Shown here in pieces: positions 24,587 to 34,398 of a stretch of DNA of 64,000 nucleotides (position 1 is the first letter of the stretch; each line of letters starts with the position of its first letter). This DNA is from Ectopseudomonas oleovorans. GTDB lineage: Bacteria; Pseudomonadota; Gammaproteobacteria; Pseudomonadales; Pseudomonadaceae. Location: assembly GCF_003052605.1 (NCBI RefSeq), contig NZ_QASO01000124.1:49615-113614 (forward strand). Direction: 5' to 3'. The notes beneath the pieces are model-generated. The model did not search any database and was not told where the DNA came from. It saw only the letters and a list, made by a program, of their open reading frames with translations. A program made the translations under genes and the position numbers.

Positions 24587-25852
24587 ATGCAAGTGATGAA
24601 GTGGAGCGTAATCGCCCTGGCAGTAGCCGCGGGCACCAGCCAACTGGCATTCGCCAGCGCGCAATCCGAGTCCAACGGCTTTGTTGCAGACAGCAGCCTG
24701 AATGTTCTGAGCCGCAACCTGTACTTCTCCCGCGATTTCCGCAACGACCCGAGCCTGAACGATGACCCGCAAGAATGGGGTCAAGGCTTCATCGCCACCT
24801 ACGAGTCCGGCTTCACTCAAGGCACCGTAGGCTTCGGCGTTGACGCCATTGGCCTGCTGGGCATCAAACTGGACAGCGGCAAGGGCCGTTCCGGCACCGG
24901 CCTGTTCCCCACTGGTAGCGATGGTCGTTCCCAGGACGATTACTCCGAAGCTGGCGGCGCCGTAAAACTGCGCCTGTCCAACACCGTGCTGAAGTATGGT
25001 ACCCAGTTCACCGCCCTGCCGGTTCTGAGCACCGACGACAGCCGTCTGCTGCCGGAAACTGCTGAAGGCTTCCTGCTGACCAGCAACGAAATCGAGGGCC
25101 TGGAGCTGCACGCGGGTCACTTCACTGGTATCAATGCGCAAGCCCAAACCTATCGTGACAGCAAGGGCCTGAAGAGCGCCGACGTTTTCGGTGGCTCCTA
25201 TAGCTTCACCGATGACCTGTCGGCCGCTCTGTACTACTCCGACGTAGAAGACGCGTTCAAGAAGTACTACGGCAACGTCAACTACACCTTCGGCATCAGC
25301 GAAGATCAGTCGCTCGGTTTTGATTTCAACATCTACAAAACCGACTACGACAAAGAGTACACCAACACCGGTAAGAGCGAAGACAACACCATCTGGAGTC
25401 TGTCGGCTGCATACAACTTCGGTGCACATACTCTGACCGCTGCTTACCAGAAGTCGCACGGCGGCTTTGATGGCACTGGTTACGACTACGGTGTAGACGG
25501 CGGTGGTACCGTCTGGCTGGCCAACTCGGTACAGCGTTCCGACTTCAACGCCGAAGACGAGAAATCCTGGCAACTGCGCTACGACCTGGACTTCGCCGAG
25601 TTCGACGTACCGGGCCTGGCCTTCATGGCTCGCTACATCAGCGGTTCCGACGCTAAAACTGCTACTACCGACAACGGCAAAGAGTGGGAGCGCAATATCC
25701 AGGTGGGTTACACCGTCCAGGACGGCCCGGCCAAAGACCTGAACATGCGTGTTCGCCAAGCCACCTATCGCAGCAGCGACGGTGTCTACTACGGCTCTCC
25801 GTCGATCGACGAAGTTCGCGTAATCATCGAGTACCCGCTGAGCATCCTGTAA
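24587..25852 (+). CDS. OprD-family outer-membrane porin
   Basis: 421 residues with a signal peptide (IALAVAAGTSQLAFA near 8-22). The mature N-terminus FVADSSLNVLSRNLYFSRDFR and alternating beta-strand pattern are typical of the OprD/Occ family of substrate-specific 18-strand channels, which import amino acids or aromatic acids. It ends IIEYPLSIL, hydrophobic as required for Bam-mediated insertion. It sits at the position of oprD in P. aeruginosa, beside the HIT/slyX pair, but divergence prevents naming its substrate. Codons are of the highly expressed type. Flanked by its own terminator. Confidence 0.93.
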   Translation: MQVMKWSVIALAVAAGTSQLAFASAQSESNGFVADSSLNVLSRNLYFSRDFRNDPSLNDDPQEWGQGFIATYESGFTQGTVGFGVDAIGLLGIKLDSGKGRSGTGLFPTGSDGRSQDDYSEAGGAVKLRLSNTVLKYGTQFTALPVLSTDDSRLLPETAEGFLLTSNEIEGLELHAGHFTGINAQAQTYRDSKGLKSADVFGGSYSFTDDLSAALYYSDVEDAFKKYYGNVNYTFGISEDQSLGFDFNIYKTDYDKEYTNTGKSEDNTIWSLSAAYNFGAHTLTAAYQKSHGGFDGTGYDYGVDGGGTVWLANSVQRSDFNAEDEKSWQLRYDLDFAEFDVPGLAFMARYISGSDAKTATTDNGKEWERNIQVGYTVQDGPAKDLNMRVRQATYRSSDGVYYGSPSIDEVRVIIEYPLSIL

Positions 25853-25881
25853 TTTCGGGAATCAGCTGAGACTTGAATAAG

Positions 25882-25911
25882 AAAGGCCCGGGAAACCGGG
25901 CCTTTTCTTTT
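25882..25911. terminator. Terminator of the OprD-family gene
   Basis: Stem AAAGGCCCGG/CCGGGCCTTT with loop GAAA, followed by TCTTTT. It also lies at the end of the convergent thioesterase gene. Confidence 0.92.
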
Positions 25912-25928
25912 ATGGGTAGATTCAATAA

Positions 25929-26342
25929 TTACAGAGGAAGTGCATAGGTACCCGTTACATGTGCAACTAACTCATTCTCATTACCAGCGGAATATAACGA
26001 AACTTCGCACACCGCTTGCCGGCGACTCAAGCGTAAGATCCGCGCCTCAGCCAACAAATCCACCGGCTTGGGTTTGATCAGAAAGTTGATGTTGAGGTTG
26101 GAAGTAACCGCCATCTCCACCCGCCCCAACCGTCCGAGCACCACGGCATACATGGCCGCATCCCCCAGCGCCATGATGGTCGGGCCGGACAAGGTTCCGC
26201 CTGGACGCACCAATTTGGCGTGAAAGGGAACCCTCGCCAGAACCCCCTTCTCATCCAGTCGATCGATCCGCAGGTCGATATCTTCAGCCATGGGCAGCCC
26301 GGCCCGGATCAGTGTCTGAACCTCAAGAGCAGTCAATCCCAC
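25929..26342 (-). CDS. PaaI-type hot-dog thioesterase
   Basis: 137 residues. The core motif VRPGGTLSGPTIMALGDAAMYAVV places the catalytic acidic residue in the central helix of the hot-dog fold, followed by SNLNINFLIKPKPVDLLAEARI, typical of PaaI/YbgC-like acyl-CoA thioesterases. Soluble, single domain. It is divergent from proS and convergent with the OprD-type gene. Substrate unknown. Confidence 0.88.
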   Translation of the reverse strand: MGLTALEVQTLIRAGLPMAEDIDLRIDRLDEKGVLARVPFHAKLVRPGGTLSGPTIMALGDAAMYAVVLGRLGRVEMAVTSNLNINFLIKPKPVDLLAEARILRLSRRQAVCEVSLYSAGNENELVAHVTGTYALPL

Positions 26343-26478
26343 AGATCGTCCTCCTAGTTAACGCAGTGACGCCTCAAGAACTCGCGGGCGGAGCTTGCGC
26401 CCGTTCTGTACGCCACTGTATAGGCACCGTACAATGCCGGCCTATTCCAAACCCTAGCAACCGACAGAACGGCCAAAC

Positions 26479-28194
26479 ATGCGTACCAGTCAGTTCCTGC
26501 TCTCGACCCTGAAAGAAACCCCCTCCGATGCCGTGGTGATCAGCCACCAGCTGATGCTGCGTGCCGGCATGATCCGCAAGCTGGCCTCCGGCCTGTACAC
26601 CTGGCTGCCGATGGGCCTGCGCGTACTGCGCAAGGTCGAGAACGTGGTGCGCGAGGAAATGAACGCCGCCGGCGCCCTGGAGGTGCTGATGCCCGCCATC
26701 CAGCCGGCCGAGCTGTGGCAGGAATCCGGGCGCTGGGTGCAGTACGGCCCCGAGTTGCTGCGCGTCAAGGATCGCCATGATCGCGAATTCTGCGTCGGCC
26801 CGACTCATGAAGAAGTGATCACCGATCTGGCCCGCAACGAGCTGAACAGCTACAAGCAGTTGCCGATCAACATGTACCAGATCCAGACCAAGTTCCGTGA
26901 CGAGATCCGTCCGCGCTTCGGTCTGATGCGCGGCCGTGAGTTCATCATGAAGGACGCCTACTCCTTCCATGCCGACCAGGCTTCCCTGCAGGAAACCTAC
27001 GACCGCATGCACCAGGCCTACTGCAATGTATTCAGCCGCCTGGGCCTGAACTTCCGCCCGGTACAGGCCGATACCGGCTCCATCGGCGGCACCGGCTCGC
27101 ACGAATTCCATGTGCTGGCCGACTCGGGTGAAGACGATATCGCTTTCAGCAATGTCTCCGACTACGCCGCCAACATCGAGAAAGCCGAAGCCATCCCGCG
27201 CGAGAAAACGCGCGGTGCTGCGACCGAAGCGATGCGCCTGGTCGATACCCCCGATACCAAGACCATCGATGCACTGGTTCAAGGTTTTGGCCTGGCCATC
27301 GAGAAGACCATCAAGACCCTGGTGGTGCACGCCGCCGAGGAAGGCAAGCTGATCGCCCTGATCGTGCGTGGCGACCACGAACTCAACGAGATCAAGGCCG
27401 CCAACCTGGAGCAGGTGGCCAGCCCGCTACAGATGGCCAGCGAAGCCGAGATTCGCGCAGCCATCGGCGCCGGCCCCGGCTCACTGGGCCCGGTCAACCT
27501 GCCGATCCCCTGCATCATCGACCGCAGCGTCGCGCTGATGAGCGATTTCGCCGCCGGTGCCAACATCGAAGACAAGCACTACTTCGGCGTCAACTGGGAA
27601 CGCGACCTGCCGCTGCCGGAGGTTGCCGACCTGCGCAACGTCGTTGCCGGCGACCCCAGCCCGGACGGCCAGGGCACCCTGGAAATCAAGCGCGGCATCG
27701 AAGTCGGCCACATCTTCCAGCTCGGCACCAAGTACAGCGAGGCGATGAACTGCCAGGTGCTCGGCGAGAACGGCAAGCCGGTGACCCTGACCATGGGCTG
27801 CTACGGCATCGGCGTATCGCGCGTGGTGGCGGCCGCCATCGAGCAGAACTTCGACGAGCGCGGCATTCGCTGGAACGATGCCCTGGCGCCGTTCCAGATC
27901 GCCCTGGTGCCGCTGCGCTACGAAACCGAGCAGGTGCGCGAAGCCACCGACAAGCTGTATGCCGAGTTGACCGCCGCCGGCTATGAAGTGCTGCTGGATG
28001 ACCGCGACAAGAAAACCAGCCCCGGCATCAAGTTCGCCGACATGGAACTGATCGGTATTCCGCACCGCGTCGTGGTCAGCGACCGTGGCCTGGCCGAGGG
28101 CAACCTCGAGTACAAGAGCCGCGCCGAAACCGACCCGCAAGCCGTGCCGCTGGCCGAGATCCTGCCTTTCCTGCAAGCCCGTATCCGCCGCTGA
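26479..28194 (+). CDS. proS: Prolyl-tRNA synthetase
   Basis: 571 residues, the bacterial type with an insertion editing domain between motifs 2 and 3. Class II motif 2 region FRDEIRPRFGLMRGREFIMKDAYSFH and the anticodon-binding C-terminus (FQIALVPLRY... GYEVLLDDRDKKTSPGIKFADMELIG) are intact. The editing domain (about 225-395) clears Ala-tRNA-Pro. It starts MRTSQFLLSTLKETPSDAV as in P. aeruginosa. A lipoprotein gene follows 20 bases later and is probably co-transcribed. Confidence 0.97.
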   Translation: MRTSQFLLSTLKETPSDAVVISHQLMLRAGMIRKLASGLYTWLPMGLRVLRKVENVVREEMNAAGALEVLMPAIQPAELWQESGRWVQYGPELLRVKDRHDREFCVGPTHEEVITDLARNELNSYKQLPINMYQIQTKFRDEIRPRFGLMRGREFIMKDAYSFHADQASLQETYDRMHQAYCNVFSRLGLNFRPVQADTGSIGGTGSHEFHVLADSGEDDIAFSNVSDYAANIEKAEAIPREKTRGAATEAMRLVDTPDTKTIDALVQGFGLAIEKTIKTLVVHAAEEGKLIALIVRGDHELNEIKAANLEQVASPLQMASEAEIRAAIGAGPGSLGPVNLPIPCIIDRSVALMSDFAAGANIEDKHYFGVNWERDLPLPEVADLRNVVAGDPSPDGQGTLEIKRGIEVGHIFQLGTKYSEAMNCQVLGENGKPVTLTMGCYGIGVSRVVAAAIEQNFDERGIRWNDALAPFQIALVPLRYETEQVREATDKLYAELTAAGYEVLLDDRDKKTSPGIKFADMELIGIPHRVVVSDRGLAEGNLEYKSRAETDPQAVPLAEILPFLQARIRR

Positions 28195-28214
28195 TCACGC
28201 CCTACCGAGACATC

Positions 28215-29174
28215 ATGCACACGAGCAACAAACTTCGCCTGACCGGCGCCGCCTTGTGCGGCGCCCTCTTCCTCAGCGGTTGCGCCAATCAGTTGCCGCA
28301 ACGCAGCGAACACGAGGAGCGCGTCGAACGCAAACTGCTGGATCACCAGTTGCAGATTGATGCCGGCGAACCCAAGGTGCTGGAGCTGCCGCAGCGCCGG
28401 GTGCGTGTGCATGACCAGAAGAGCTACGAGGTCACGGCCTTCGAGGTGACCCGTCGCTACGACCGTTACACCCCCTACCAACCCTGGCGCGAACTCTACG
28501 AAGTGCCAATGGGCGCAGTAGCCGTGGTAGCCGGTGTGGGCGCCAACATCCTCAATGTCGTATTGCTCGGCAGCCTGCCGGAAACCGCGACCCGCGACTG
28601 GATCAGTTACGGCATGGCCGGACTCAACCCGTTCATGAACGTCGAGTCCAATGGGCGCGCCGAGCAAAACCTGGCAAGTATTAACGAGGTGCAGCGCGAC
28701 AGGCGTATGGAGTACAGCAACCTGCCCTGGAGCGAGCGCCCGGTGCAGGTCAAGGCGGGTGACCAGCAGTTCGAGCTACTCACCGACAACAGCGGCGTGC
28801 TGCGCCTCAACCTGCTGGACAGCCCCTTCACCGAACAGGACATCGGCCGTCTGAACACGCTGCAACTGAGCGTTGAAGACCAGCTTGGCGACGATGTCGC
28901 ACGGGCGCAAACGACGCTCATGGTCAGCCATACGCTGCGCGGCAAACTGCGTGAAGCGCATGACCTGATCTTCGATGATCTCGAAGCTGACGACGTCGAA
29001 CAGTGGGTGCATCGAGTCAAACGGCTGTCCGACCTGGGTCTGGAAGAAGAGGCCAGTGAGCTGGAGCAGAGCCTGATCGAGCTGACGCGCAATGACCCCG
29101 AACTGCAGGAAGCGTTCCTCAAGGCCTTGCTTCAGGACGCCGGGCGCCTGGCGGCGGATCCGGCAGCCAACTGA
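28215..29174 (+). CDS. Predicted lipoprotein of unknown function
   Basis: 319 residues. A type II signal with lipobox LSGC (Cys about 23) predicts outer-membrane lipid anchoring. A hydrophobic, Gly/Val-rich stretch (MGAVAVVAGVGANILNVVLLG) lies near residue 105. The last ~100 residues are charged helices with Leu/Glu repeats (DDLEADDVEQWVHRVKRLSDLGLEEEASELEQS). No family recognised; a gene also follows proS in P. aeruginosa (PA0955), possibly the orthologue. It lies 20 bases after proS. Confidence 0.7.
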   Translation: MHTSNKLRLTGAALCGALFLSGCANQLPQRSEHEERVERKLLDHQLQIDAGEPKVLELPQRRVRVHDQKSYEVTAFEVTRRYDRYTPYQPWRELYEVPMGAVAVVAGVGANILNVVLLGSLPETATRDWISYGMAGLNPFMNVESNGRAEQNLASINEVQRDRRMEYSNLPWSERPVQVKAGDQQFELLTDNSGVLRLNLLDSPFTEQDIGRLNTLQLSVEDQLGDDVARAQTTLMVSHTLRGKLREAHDLIFDDLEADDVEQWVHRVKRLSDLGLEEEASELEQSLIELTRNDPELQEAFLKALLQDAGRLAADPAAN

Positions 29175-29204
29175 TGATCAACAGGTCGCCTGCCGGCCTT
29201 CAGC

Positions 29205-29900
29205 TCACAGTGGCTTGAGCAATAACAGCAGGGAGACTGGCTGAACACTCTCGGGGTGAAGCGGCTCCTGCAGCCACTCCAGGCGCCAGCCGGTTTCGCC
29301 CATCAGCGCCAGCCAGGATTGCAGCGTCCGAAAGAACCAGGGCATGGGTGCCTGGAAACCTTCGCCAAAACCGGCAAAATCCTCGACCCTCCAGCCATCC
29401 TGATAAGGCTCACCATGGCTGGCACGCCACGGATGCAGGGTCTGGATCAGCAGGCTGCCACCTGGGGCAAGCAGGCCGTGCAGGCTGCGCAGAATAGGCT
29501 GCAGCGGTTCTTCGAGCAGGGCGAAATTGCACACCAGCACCTCGAAACGCCCGAGCTGATCGGCATGCGCGTCCAGCTCGGCATAGCCACAGACGCGATA
29601 CTGACTGCGCCCATCGCACGCCGCGCGCGCCGCGTCGATCAACGGTGCAGAGGCATCGACCCCGACCGCTTCGATGCCATGCTCAGTCAGACCACGGCAC
29701 AACCAGCCCTCACCGCAGCCGATGTCCAGCACACGCCTGGGTTGCAATGCCAGCACGGCCTGAATAATGGCGGCATCGGTAACCAGCCGCCGGCTCTCGA
29801 TGCGTTGCTCACGCACCGCAGCCGCCCAGGCATCGGTATTGGCCTGCCAGCTTTGCTGAAGTTGTTCCCGGTGGTCGCGTTGCATGGTGCAGCCCTGCAT
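29205..29900 (-). CDS. Class I SAM-dependent methyltransferase
   Basis: 231 residues (or 226 if the ATG at 29885 is used). SAM-binding motif I is VLDIGCGEGWLCRGL near residue 57, motif II is AVGVDASAPLIDAARA and the post-motif is FEVLVCNFALLEE. The C-terminal region has LLIQTLHPWRA, common in UbiE/UbiG-like small-molecule methyltransferases. Substrate unknown. It converges on the lipoprotein gene and is divergent from the PBP-like gene at 30096. Confidence 0.85.
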   Translation of the reverse strand: MQGCTMQRDHREQLQQSWQANTDAWAAAVREQRIESRRLVTDAAIIQAVLALQPRRVLDIGCGEGWLCRGLTEHGIEAVGVDASAPLIDAARAACDGRSQYRVCGYAELDAHADQLGRFEVLVCNFALLEEPLQPILRSLHGLLAPGGSLLIQTLHPWRASHGEPYQDGWRVEDFAGFGEGFQAPMPWFFRTLQSWLALMGETGWRLEWLQEPLHPESVQPVSLLLLLKPL

Positions 29901-30095
29901 CGATGCGCTCTGGCGAGTCTAGCAGGCCTGCCCGCTGCGGCGTACCACTCGGGCAATCGATAAAACCGCCGGCCAGGCAGCCCGCCAGCGTCTAAGCTGT
30001 CATCAGGACAGAAGAAAGGACGCAGCCCTGGCGAGCTGAGGTCAGCAGCCGGCCAGGCGCCTCGCAACAATGCTGACAGGCCACGCCGGTGATCT

Positions 30096-33000
30096 ATGGG
30101 TGCAGCATGGCAAGGCAAACCACGGCAGCATGACCTGGTTGCGAAAACGGGGCGTTACTGGCGCCTGACGTTCTACCTTGTGCTGGCGGTTCTGGTACTG
30201 GCCACTACTGCCCTGCTGGTATTCGAATCACGCAGCGCCCATCTGCAGTCACGCGAGCTGAGCCGTTATGCTGCAGGCCTTACCTACCAGGTCGAGCCTG
30301 GCCCCAGCGAACGGATCCTGTACCCAAGCGACGGCCCCTTCGACAAACGCCAGGGTTATGCCTATCTGCCGCTGATGCTGGAACGCCTGCACCAACGCGA
30401 TTATCAGATCACCGAACAGGCGCGCTTCTCCGACGCCCTGCTGGCCTACAGCCGTCGAGGGCTGTTCCCGCCCTTTACCGAGAAAAGCCAGAGCGGCCTG
30501 AGCATCAGCGACTGCCGGGGTACGCCCTTCTACGAGTTTCGTTACCCGCAGCAGGGCTACGCCGACTTCGCCAGTATCGCGCCGCTGGTGGTCGATAGCC
30601 TGCTGTTCATCGAGAACCGACACCTGCTCGACGCGTCGCAACCGCTGGCCAATCCAGCGGTAGACTGGCCACGCTTCGCCATGGCCGCACTGTCGCAGCT
30701 TGGCAAGATGCTCGACGTGCAGGACCAGTCCGCTGGTGGCAGTACCCTCGCCACGCAGTTGGAGAAGTACCGTCACTCTCCCGATGGCTTGACGCTGTCT
30801 GCCGGCGAGAAGCTGCGGCAGATGTTTTCCGCCAGCGTGCGCGCCTATCAGCACGGACCACAGACGCTCGAGGCACGTCAGCGCATCGTCCGCGATTACC
30901 TCAACAGCGTACCGCTGTCGGCAGCCCCCGGCCATGGCGAAGTACACGGCCTGGCTGATGGACTGCGCATCTGGTACGGCGCCGACTTCGAGCGCACCAA
31001 TGCCCTGCTCGACCCACGCCACTCGCCCGACGCCAGCCTGGCCGAGCGCGGCCTGGCGCTGCGCCAGGTGCTGTCGCTGATGATCGCCCAGCGCCGCCCC
31101 TCCTATTACCTCGCGCAAGGGCGCCGCGACATGGAGGCACTGACCGAAAGCCATATCCGCCTGCTCGCCAACGCCGGGCTGATCGCCGCCGACCTGCGCG
31201 ATGCTGCACTCGCGCAGAAACTGCAGTATCGCGACTGGCAGCAGGAGCCCAATCTGCGCGCCGTGGAAAGCGACAAGGGCATCAGCGTGGCGCGCTCACG
31301 CCTGTCCAATCTGCTGGGGATGCCACTGTACGACCTCGATCGTCTCGATCTGGCTGCACGCAGCACACTGCAGCGCGATCTGCAGCAACAGGCCAGCGCC
31401 TACCTGCAGAACCTGGCTGACCCGGCATTCGCCGGACAGATCGGCCTGTTCGGTGAGCGCCTGCTGTCAGCGGAGAAAACCGCCGAGGTGCGCTACAGCT
31501 TCACCCTGTTCGAACGCACGCCGGACGGCAGCCGGGTTCGGGTACAGACCGACAGCACCGACCAGCCCTTCGATATCAACGAAGGCAGCAAGCTGGAGCT
31601 GGGCTCGACGGCCAAACTGCGGGTGCTGGCCACCTACCTGGAAATCATCGCCGAGCTGCATCAGCGCTACGCTGGCAAGCATGCAGCCGAGCTGCGCCAG
31701 GTGGACATTGCCGAACAGGACGCGCTGAGCCGCTGGGCCGTCAGCTACCTGCAAGCCAACCCGGGTGCAGAGCTGGCCAGCATGCTCGGCGCGGCGCTGG
31801 AACGGCGCTATTCCGCCAGCCCGAATGAACGCTTCTTCACCGGCGGCGGGCTACACACCTTTGGTAACTTCCGCCGCGAGGACAACGACCGCAACCCGAC
31901 CCTGCGCGAGTCGCTGCGCGAATCGATCAACCTGCCGTTCGTGCGTCTGATGCGCGACCTTGTGCGCTACAGCACCTACCAGAACAGCGCCGAATTGCTC
32001 AAGGACGACAAGGACCCGCGCCGCCAGCAATACCTGCAACGCTTCGCCGACCAGGAAGGGCGCACCTTCCTGCTGCGCTTCTGGCGCAAGTACCAGGGCC
32101 AGCCGCCGCAGCAGCGCCTGGAAACCTTCATCAGCGGCCTGCAGCAGAACTCGGTACGCCTGAGCGCGGTACATCGTTACCTGCTGCCGCAGGCCGATGA
32201 AGCCACCTTCGCCGCCTTTCTGCGGACGCAACTGCCGCAGGAAAAGCTCACCGACCAACGCATCGCACGCCTGTACAAGGAGTACGGCCCCGGCGCCTAC
32301 AGCCTGCCGGATCAGGGCTATATCGCCCGTGTGCATCCGCTGGAGCTATGGCTACTGGGTTACCTGATCGACAACCCGCAGGCGAGTTTCAGCGACGCCG
32401 TGGCAGCCAGCATCGACGAGCGCCAGGAGGTCTACGGCTGGCTGCTGCGCACCCGGCACAAGAGTGCCCGTGACAGTCGCATTCGCATCATGCTGGAAGT
32501 CGAAGCCTTCTCCGACATTCACCTGCGCTGGCAGAACCTCAGCTACCCCTTCCAGCATCTGGTGCCATCACTGGCTACCGCCCTGGGCAGCTCCGGTGAC
32601 CGGCCGGCAGCACTGGCCGAACTGATGGGCATCATCCAAAACGACGGGATTCGCCAGCCGGTGCTGCGCATCGACGAACTGCATTTCGCCGCTGGCACGC
32701 CTTACGAAACACGGGTCGAGCGCGATATTCATGGCGGCAAGCGGGTGATGCAGTCCGAGGTCGCGGCGGCGCTGCGCAATGCCCTTTCTCAGGTCGTCGA
32801 GGGTGGCACCGCCCGGCGCCTGCAAGGCACCTTTCAACTGCAGGACGGCCAAAGCCTGACGCTTGGCGGCAAAACCGGAACCGGTGACAACCGCATCGAA
32901 AGCGTAGGCCCGGGCGGACGGGTGATCAGCTCGCGCGCCATGAACCGCACGGCCACCTTCGTGTTCTTCCTCGGCCCGCGCCACTACGGCACCCTCACCG

Positions 33001-33161
33001 CCTTCGTACCGGGCCGTGATGCCGAGCGCTTTACCTTCACCTCGGCGTTGCCGGTGCAGGTGCTCAAGGGCATGGCGCCGATCCTTGCGCCCTACCTCGA
33101 ACCGGGCAGTTCCACCCTGTGTGATACGCCGATGAGCGCAGCGCAGATAAGCCGGCGGTAA
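30096..33161 (+). CDS. Large class A penicillin-binding-protein-like protein (GT51 + transpeptidase)
   Basis: 1021 residues. One N-terminal membrane anchor (about 24-43), then a glycosyltransferase-51-like region with ENRHLLD at 173-179 (family norm EDRxFxxH) and AGGSTLATQLEK at 213-224 (norm GGSTITQQL). A transpeptidase-like region has SxxK as STAK at 504-507, SxN as SIN near 610 and KTG near 926. All three transpeptidase boxes are present, but a ~250-residue stretch between SIN and KTG is unusual, and the GT motifs deviate. It is not PBP1a or PBP1b by these features. It is followed by an exported hydrolase 95 bases later. No strong ribosome site precedes the ATG. Confidence 0.75.
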   Translation: MGAAWQGKPRQHDLVAKTGRYWRLTFYLVLAVLVLATTALLVFESRSAHLQSRELSRYAAGLTYQVEPGPSERILYPSDGPFDKRQGYAYLPLMLERLHQRDYQITEQARFSDALLAYSRRGLFPPFTEKSQSGLSISDCRGTPFYEFRYPQQGYADFASIAPLVVDSLLFIENRHLLDASQPLANPAVDWPRFAMAALSQLGKMLDVQDQSAGGSTLATQLEKYRHSPDGLTLSAGEKLRQMFSASVRAYQHGPQTLEARQRIVRDYLNSVPLSAAPGHGEVHGLADGLRIWYGADFERTNALLDPRHSPDASLAERGLALRQVLSLMIAQRRPSYYLAQGRRDMEALTESHIRLLANAGLIAADLRDAALAQKLQYRDWQQEPNLRAVESDKGISVARSRLSNLLGMPLYDLDRLDLAARSTLQRDLQQQASAYLQNLADPAFAGQIGLFGERLLSAEKTAEVRYSFTLFERTPDGSRVRVQTDSTDQPFDINEGSKLELGSTAKLRVLATYLEIIAELHQRYAGKHAAELRQVDIAEQDALSRWAVSYLQANPGAELASMLGAALERRYSASPNERFFTGGGLHTFGNFRREDNDRNPTLRESLRESINLPFVRLMRDLVRYSTYQNSAELLKDDKDPRRQQYLQRFADQEGRTFLLRFWRKYQGQPPQQRLETFISGLQQNSVRLSAVHRYLLPQADEATFAAFLRTQLPQEKLTDQRIARLYKEYGPGAYSLPDQGYIARVHPLELWLLGYLIDNPQASFSDAVAASIDERQEVYGWLLRTRHKSARDSRIRIMLEVEAFSDIHLRWQNLSYPFQHLVPSLATALGSSGDRPAALAELMGIIQNDGIRQPVLRIDELHFAAGTPYETRVERDIHGGKRVMQSEVAAALRNALSQVVEGGTARRLQGTFQLQDGQSLTLGGKTGTGDNRIESVGPGGRVISSRAMNRTATFVFFLGPRHYGTLTAFVPGRDAERFTFTSALPVQVLKGMAPILAPYLEPGSSTLCDTPMSAAQISRR

Positions 33162-33256
33162 TACCTGGTAACCACAGCCACCTGCGTGTGGTGAAACCGG
33201 GCATCGGATGTGCAGTCCATGGCTGCATCATCCGTCGCTGTTCGTGAGCCTCATTC

Positions 33257-34138
33257 ATGTCTTCGTCCTGGTTTCCTCTGCGCCGTCGTCGCCTGAGCCT
33301 GATCGTTCTGGCCAGCCTGCTGGTCCTCCTGCCCATCGGCTGCGCCAAACTGGAGCAAACCGAACGCGAACTGGTGTTTCGTATCGAGCCAGGCACCGCG
33401 CGCTGGTTCAGCGGCTTGCCCGCTGGCGTCGAGGACGTGCAATTGCAATCACCCACGCTCGCAGCCGATGAAAGCCTGCACGCCTGGTGGTGGCCCGCGC
33501 CGCGCAAGGATGCCCCGGCGCTGCTCTACCTGCATGGTTCGCGCTGGAACCTGACCGGCCAGTTGTTTCGCATCGAGCAGTTGCACGCCATGGGCTTCTC
33601 AGTGCTGGCGGTGGACTACCGGGGCTTCGGCCAGAGCCGTGGCCCGCTACCCTCCGAGCGCAGCGTCTATCAGGATGCACTGATCGCCTGGGAGCACCTG
33701 GCGCGCCTGCAGCCAGATGCGAGCAAGCGGTTCATCTACGGCCACTCCCTCGGCGGCGCAGTGGCCGTCAACCTGGCCCATGAACTGGCCGACGACAAGC
33801 AGTCGCCGCAAGCGGCGGGCCTGATCGTCGAGTCCAGCTTCACCAACCTGGGCGATGTGGCCACCGCAGTGAGCAATACCTCGCTACGGGTGCGCTGGCT
33901 GCTGTCGCAGGAGTTCGACTCACTGAACAAGATCGGCGCGGTCGGCGTCCCCGTGCTGATCGCCCACGGGCGTGATGACCGCTACGTGCCCGCCCGTTTC
34001 AGCGAGGCGCTGTTCGATGCGGCCCGTGAGCCCAAGCAATTGCTGCTGATCGACGGCGCCAACCACAACAACAGCCTGCGCATGGCCGCTAACAGCTACC
34101 GGCAGGCCTTGCAGACGCTGGGGCTCGAACTCAACTGA
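33257..34138 (+). CDS. Exported alpha/beta hydrolase, possibly a lipoprotein
   Basis: 293 residues. The N-terminus is a positively charged signal with hydrophobic core LSLIVLASLLVLLPIGCAK; the Cys could be lipidated although Pro at -3 is atypical. The hydrolase core shows oxyanion region LYLHGSRWN, nucleophile elbow YGHSLGGAVAV, Asp in AHGRDDRYVP and His in DGANHNN. It resembles the BEM46/YfhR-like family of membrane-associated hydrolases. It is downstream of the PBP-like gene on the same strand and may share its transcript. Substrate unknown. Confidence 0.82.
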   Translation: MSSSWFPLRRRRLSLIVLASLLVLLPIGCAKLEQTERELVFRIEPGTARWFSGLPAGVEDVQLQSPTLAADESLHAWWWPAPRKDAPALLYLHGSRWNLTGQLFRIEQLHAMGFSVLAVDYRGFGQSRGPLPSERSVYQDALIAWEHLARLQPDASKRFIYGHSLGGAVAVNLAHELADDKQSPQAAGLIVESSFTNLGDVATAVSNTSLRVRWLLSQEFDSLNKIGAVGVPVLIAHGRDDRYVPARFSEALFDAAREPKQLLLIDGANHNNSLRMAANSYRQALQTLGLELN

Positions 34139-34153
34139 TGAAGCTGAACGCCC

Positions 34154-34366
34154 TCAGGGCCTGAACTGCTGCAGGTAAAGTTGCTCGACCTTGGCCCGCG
34201 CCCAGGGTGTCTTGCGCAGAAAGGTCAGGCTCGACTTGATGCTCGGCTCATGCTTGAAACAGCGCACATCGACCTCACGTGCCAGCCCTTCCCAACCGAT
34301 GCGCTCGACCAGAGCCGCGAGTATCGCCTGCAAGGTCAGGCCGTGAAGCGGGTCATTGCTGCTCAT
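34154..34366 (-). CDS. VF530-family small DNA-binding protein
   Basis: 70 residues from the ATG at 34366 (MSSNDPLHGLTLQAILAALVERIGWEG); a second ATG 12 bases upstream is possible. The signature DPLHG, W in GWEGLA, and IKSSLTFLRKTPWARAKVEQLYL are diagnostic of the VF530 (DUF2132) family, whose solution structure shows a DNA-binding helical fold. Role in the cell unknown. It converges on the hydrolase gene. Confidence 0.88.
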   Translation of the reverse strand: MSSNDPLHGLTLQAILAALVERIGWEGLAREVDVRCFKHEPSIKSSLTFLRKTPWARAKVEQLYLQQFRP

Positions 34367-34398
34367 ACTGACATCCATCGAATTAAAGTGCGCCTATC

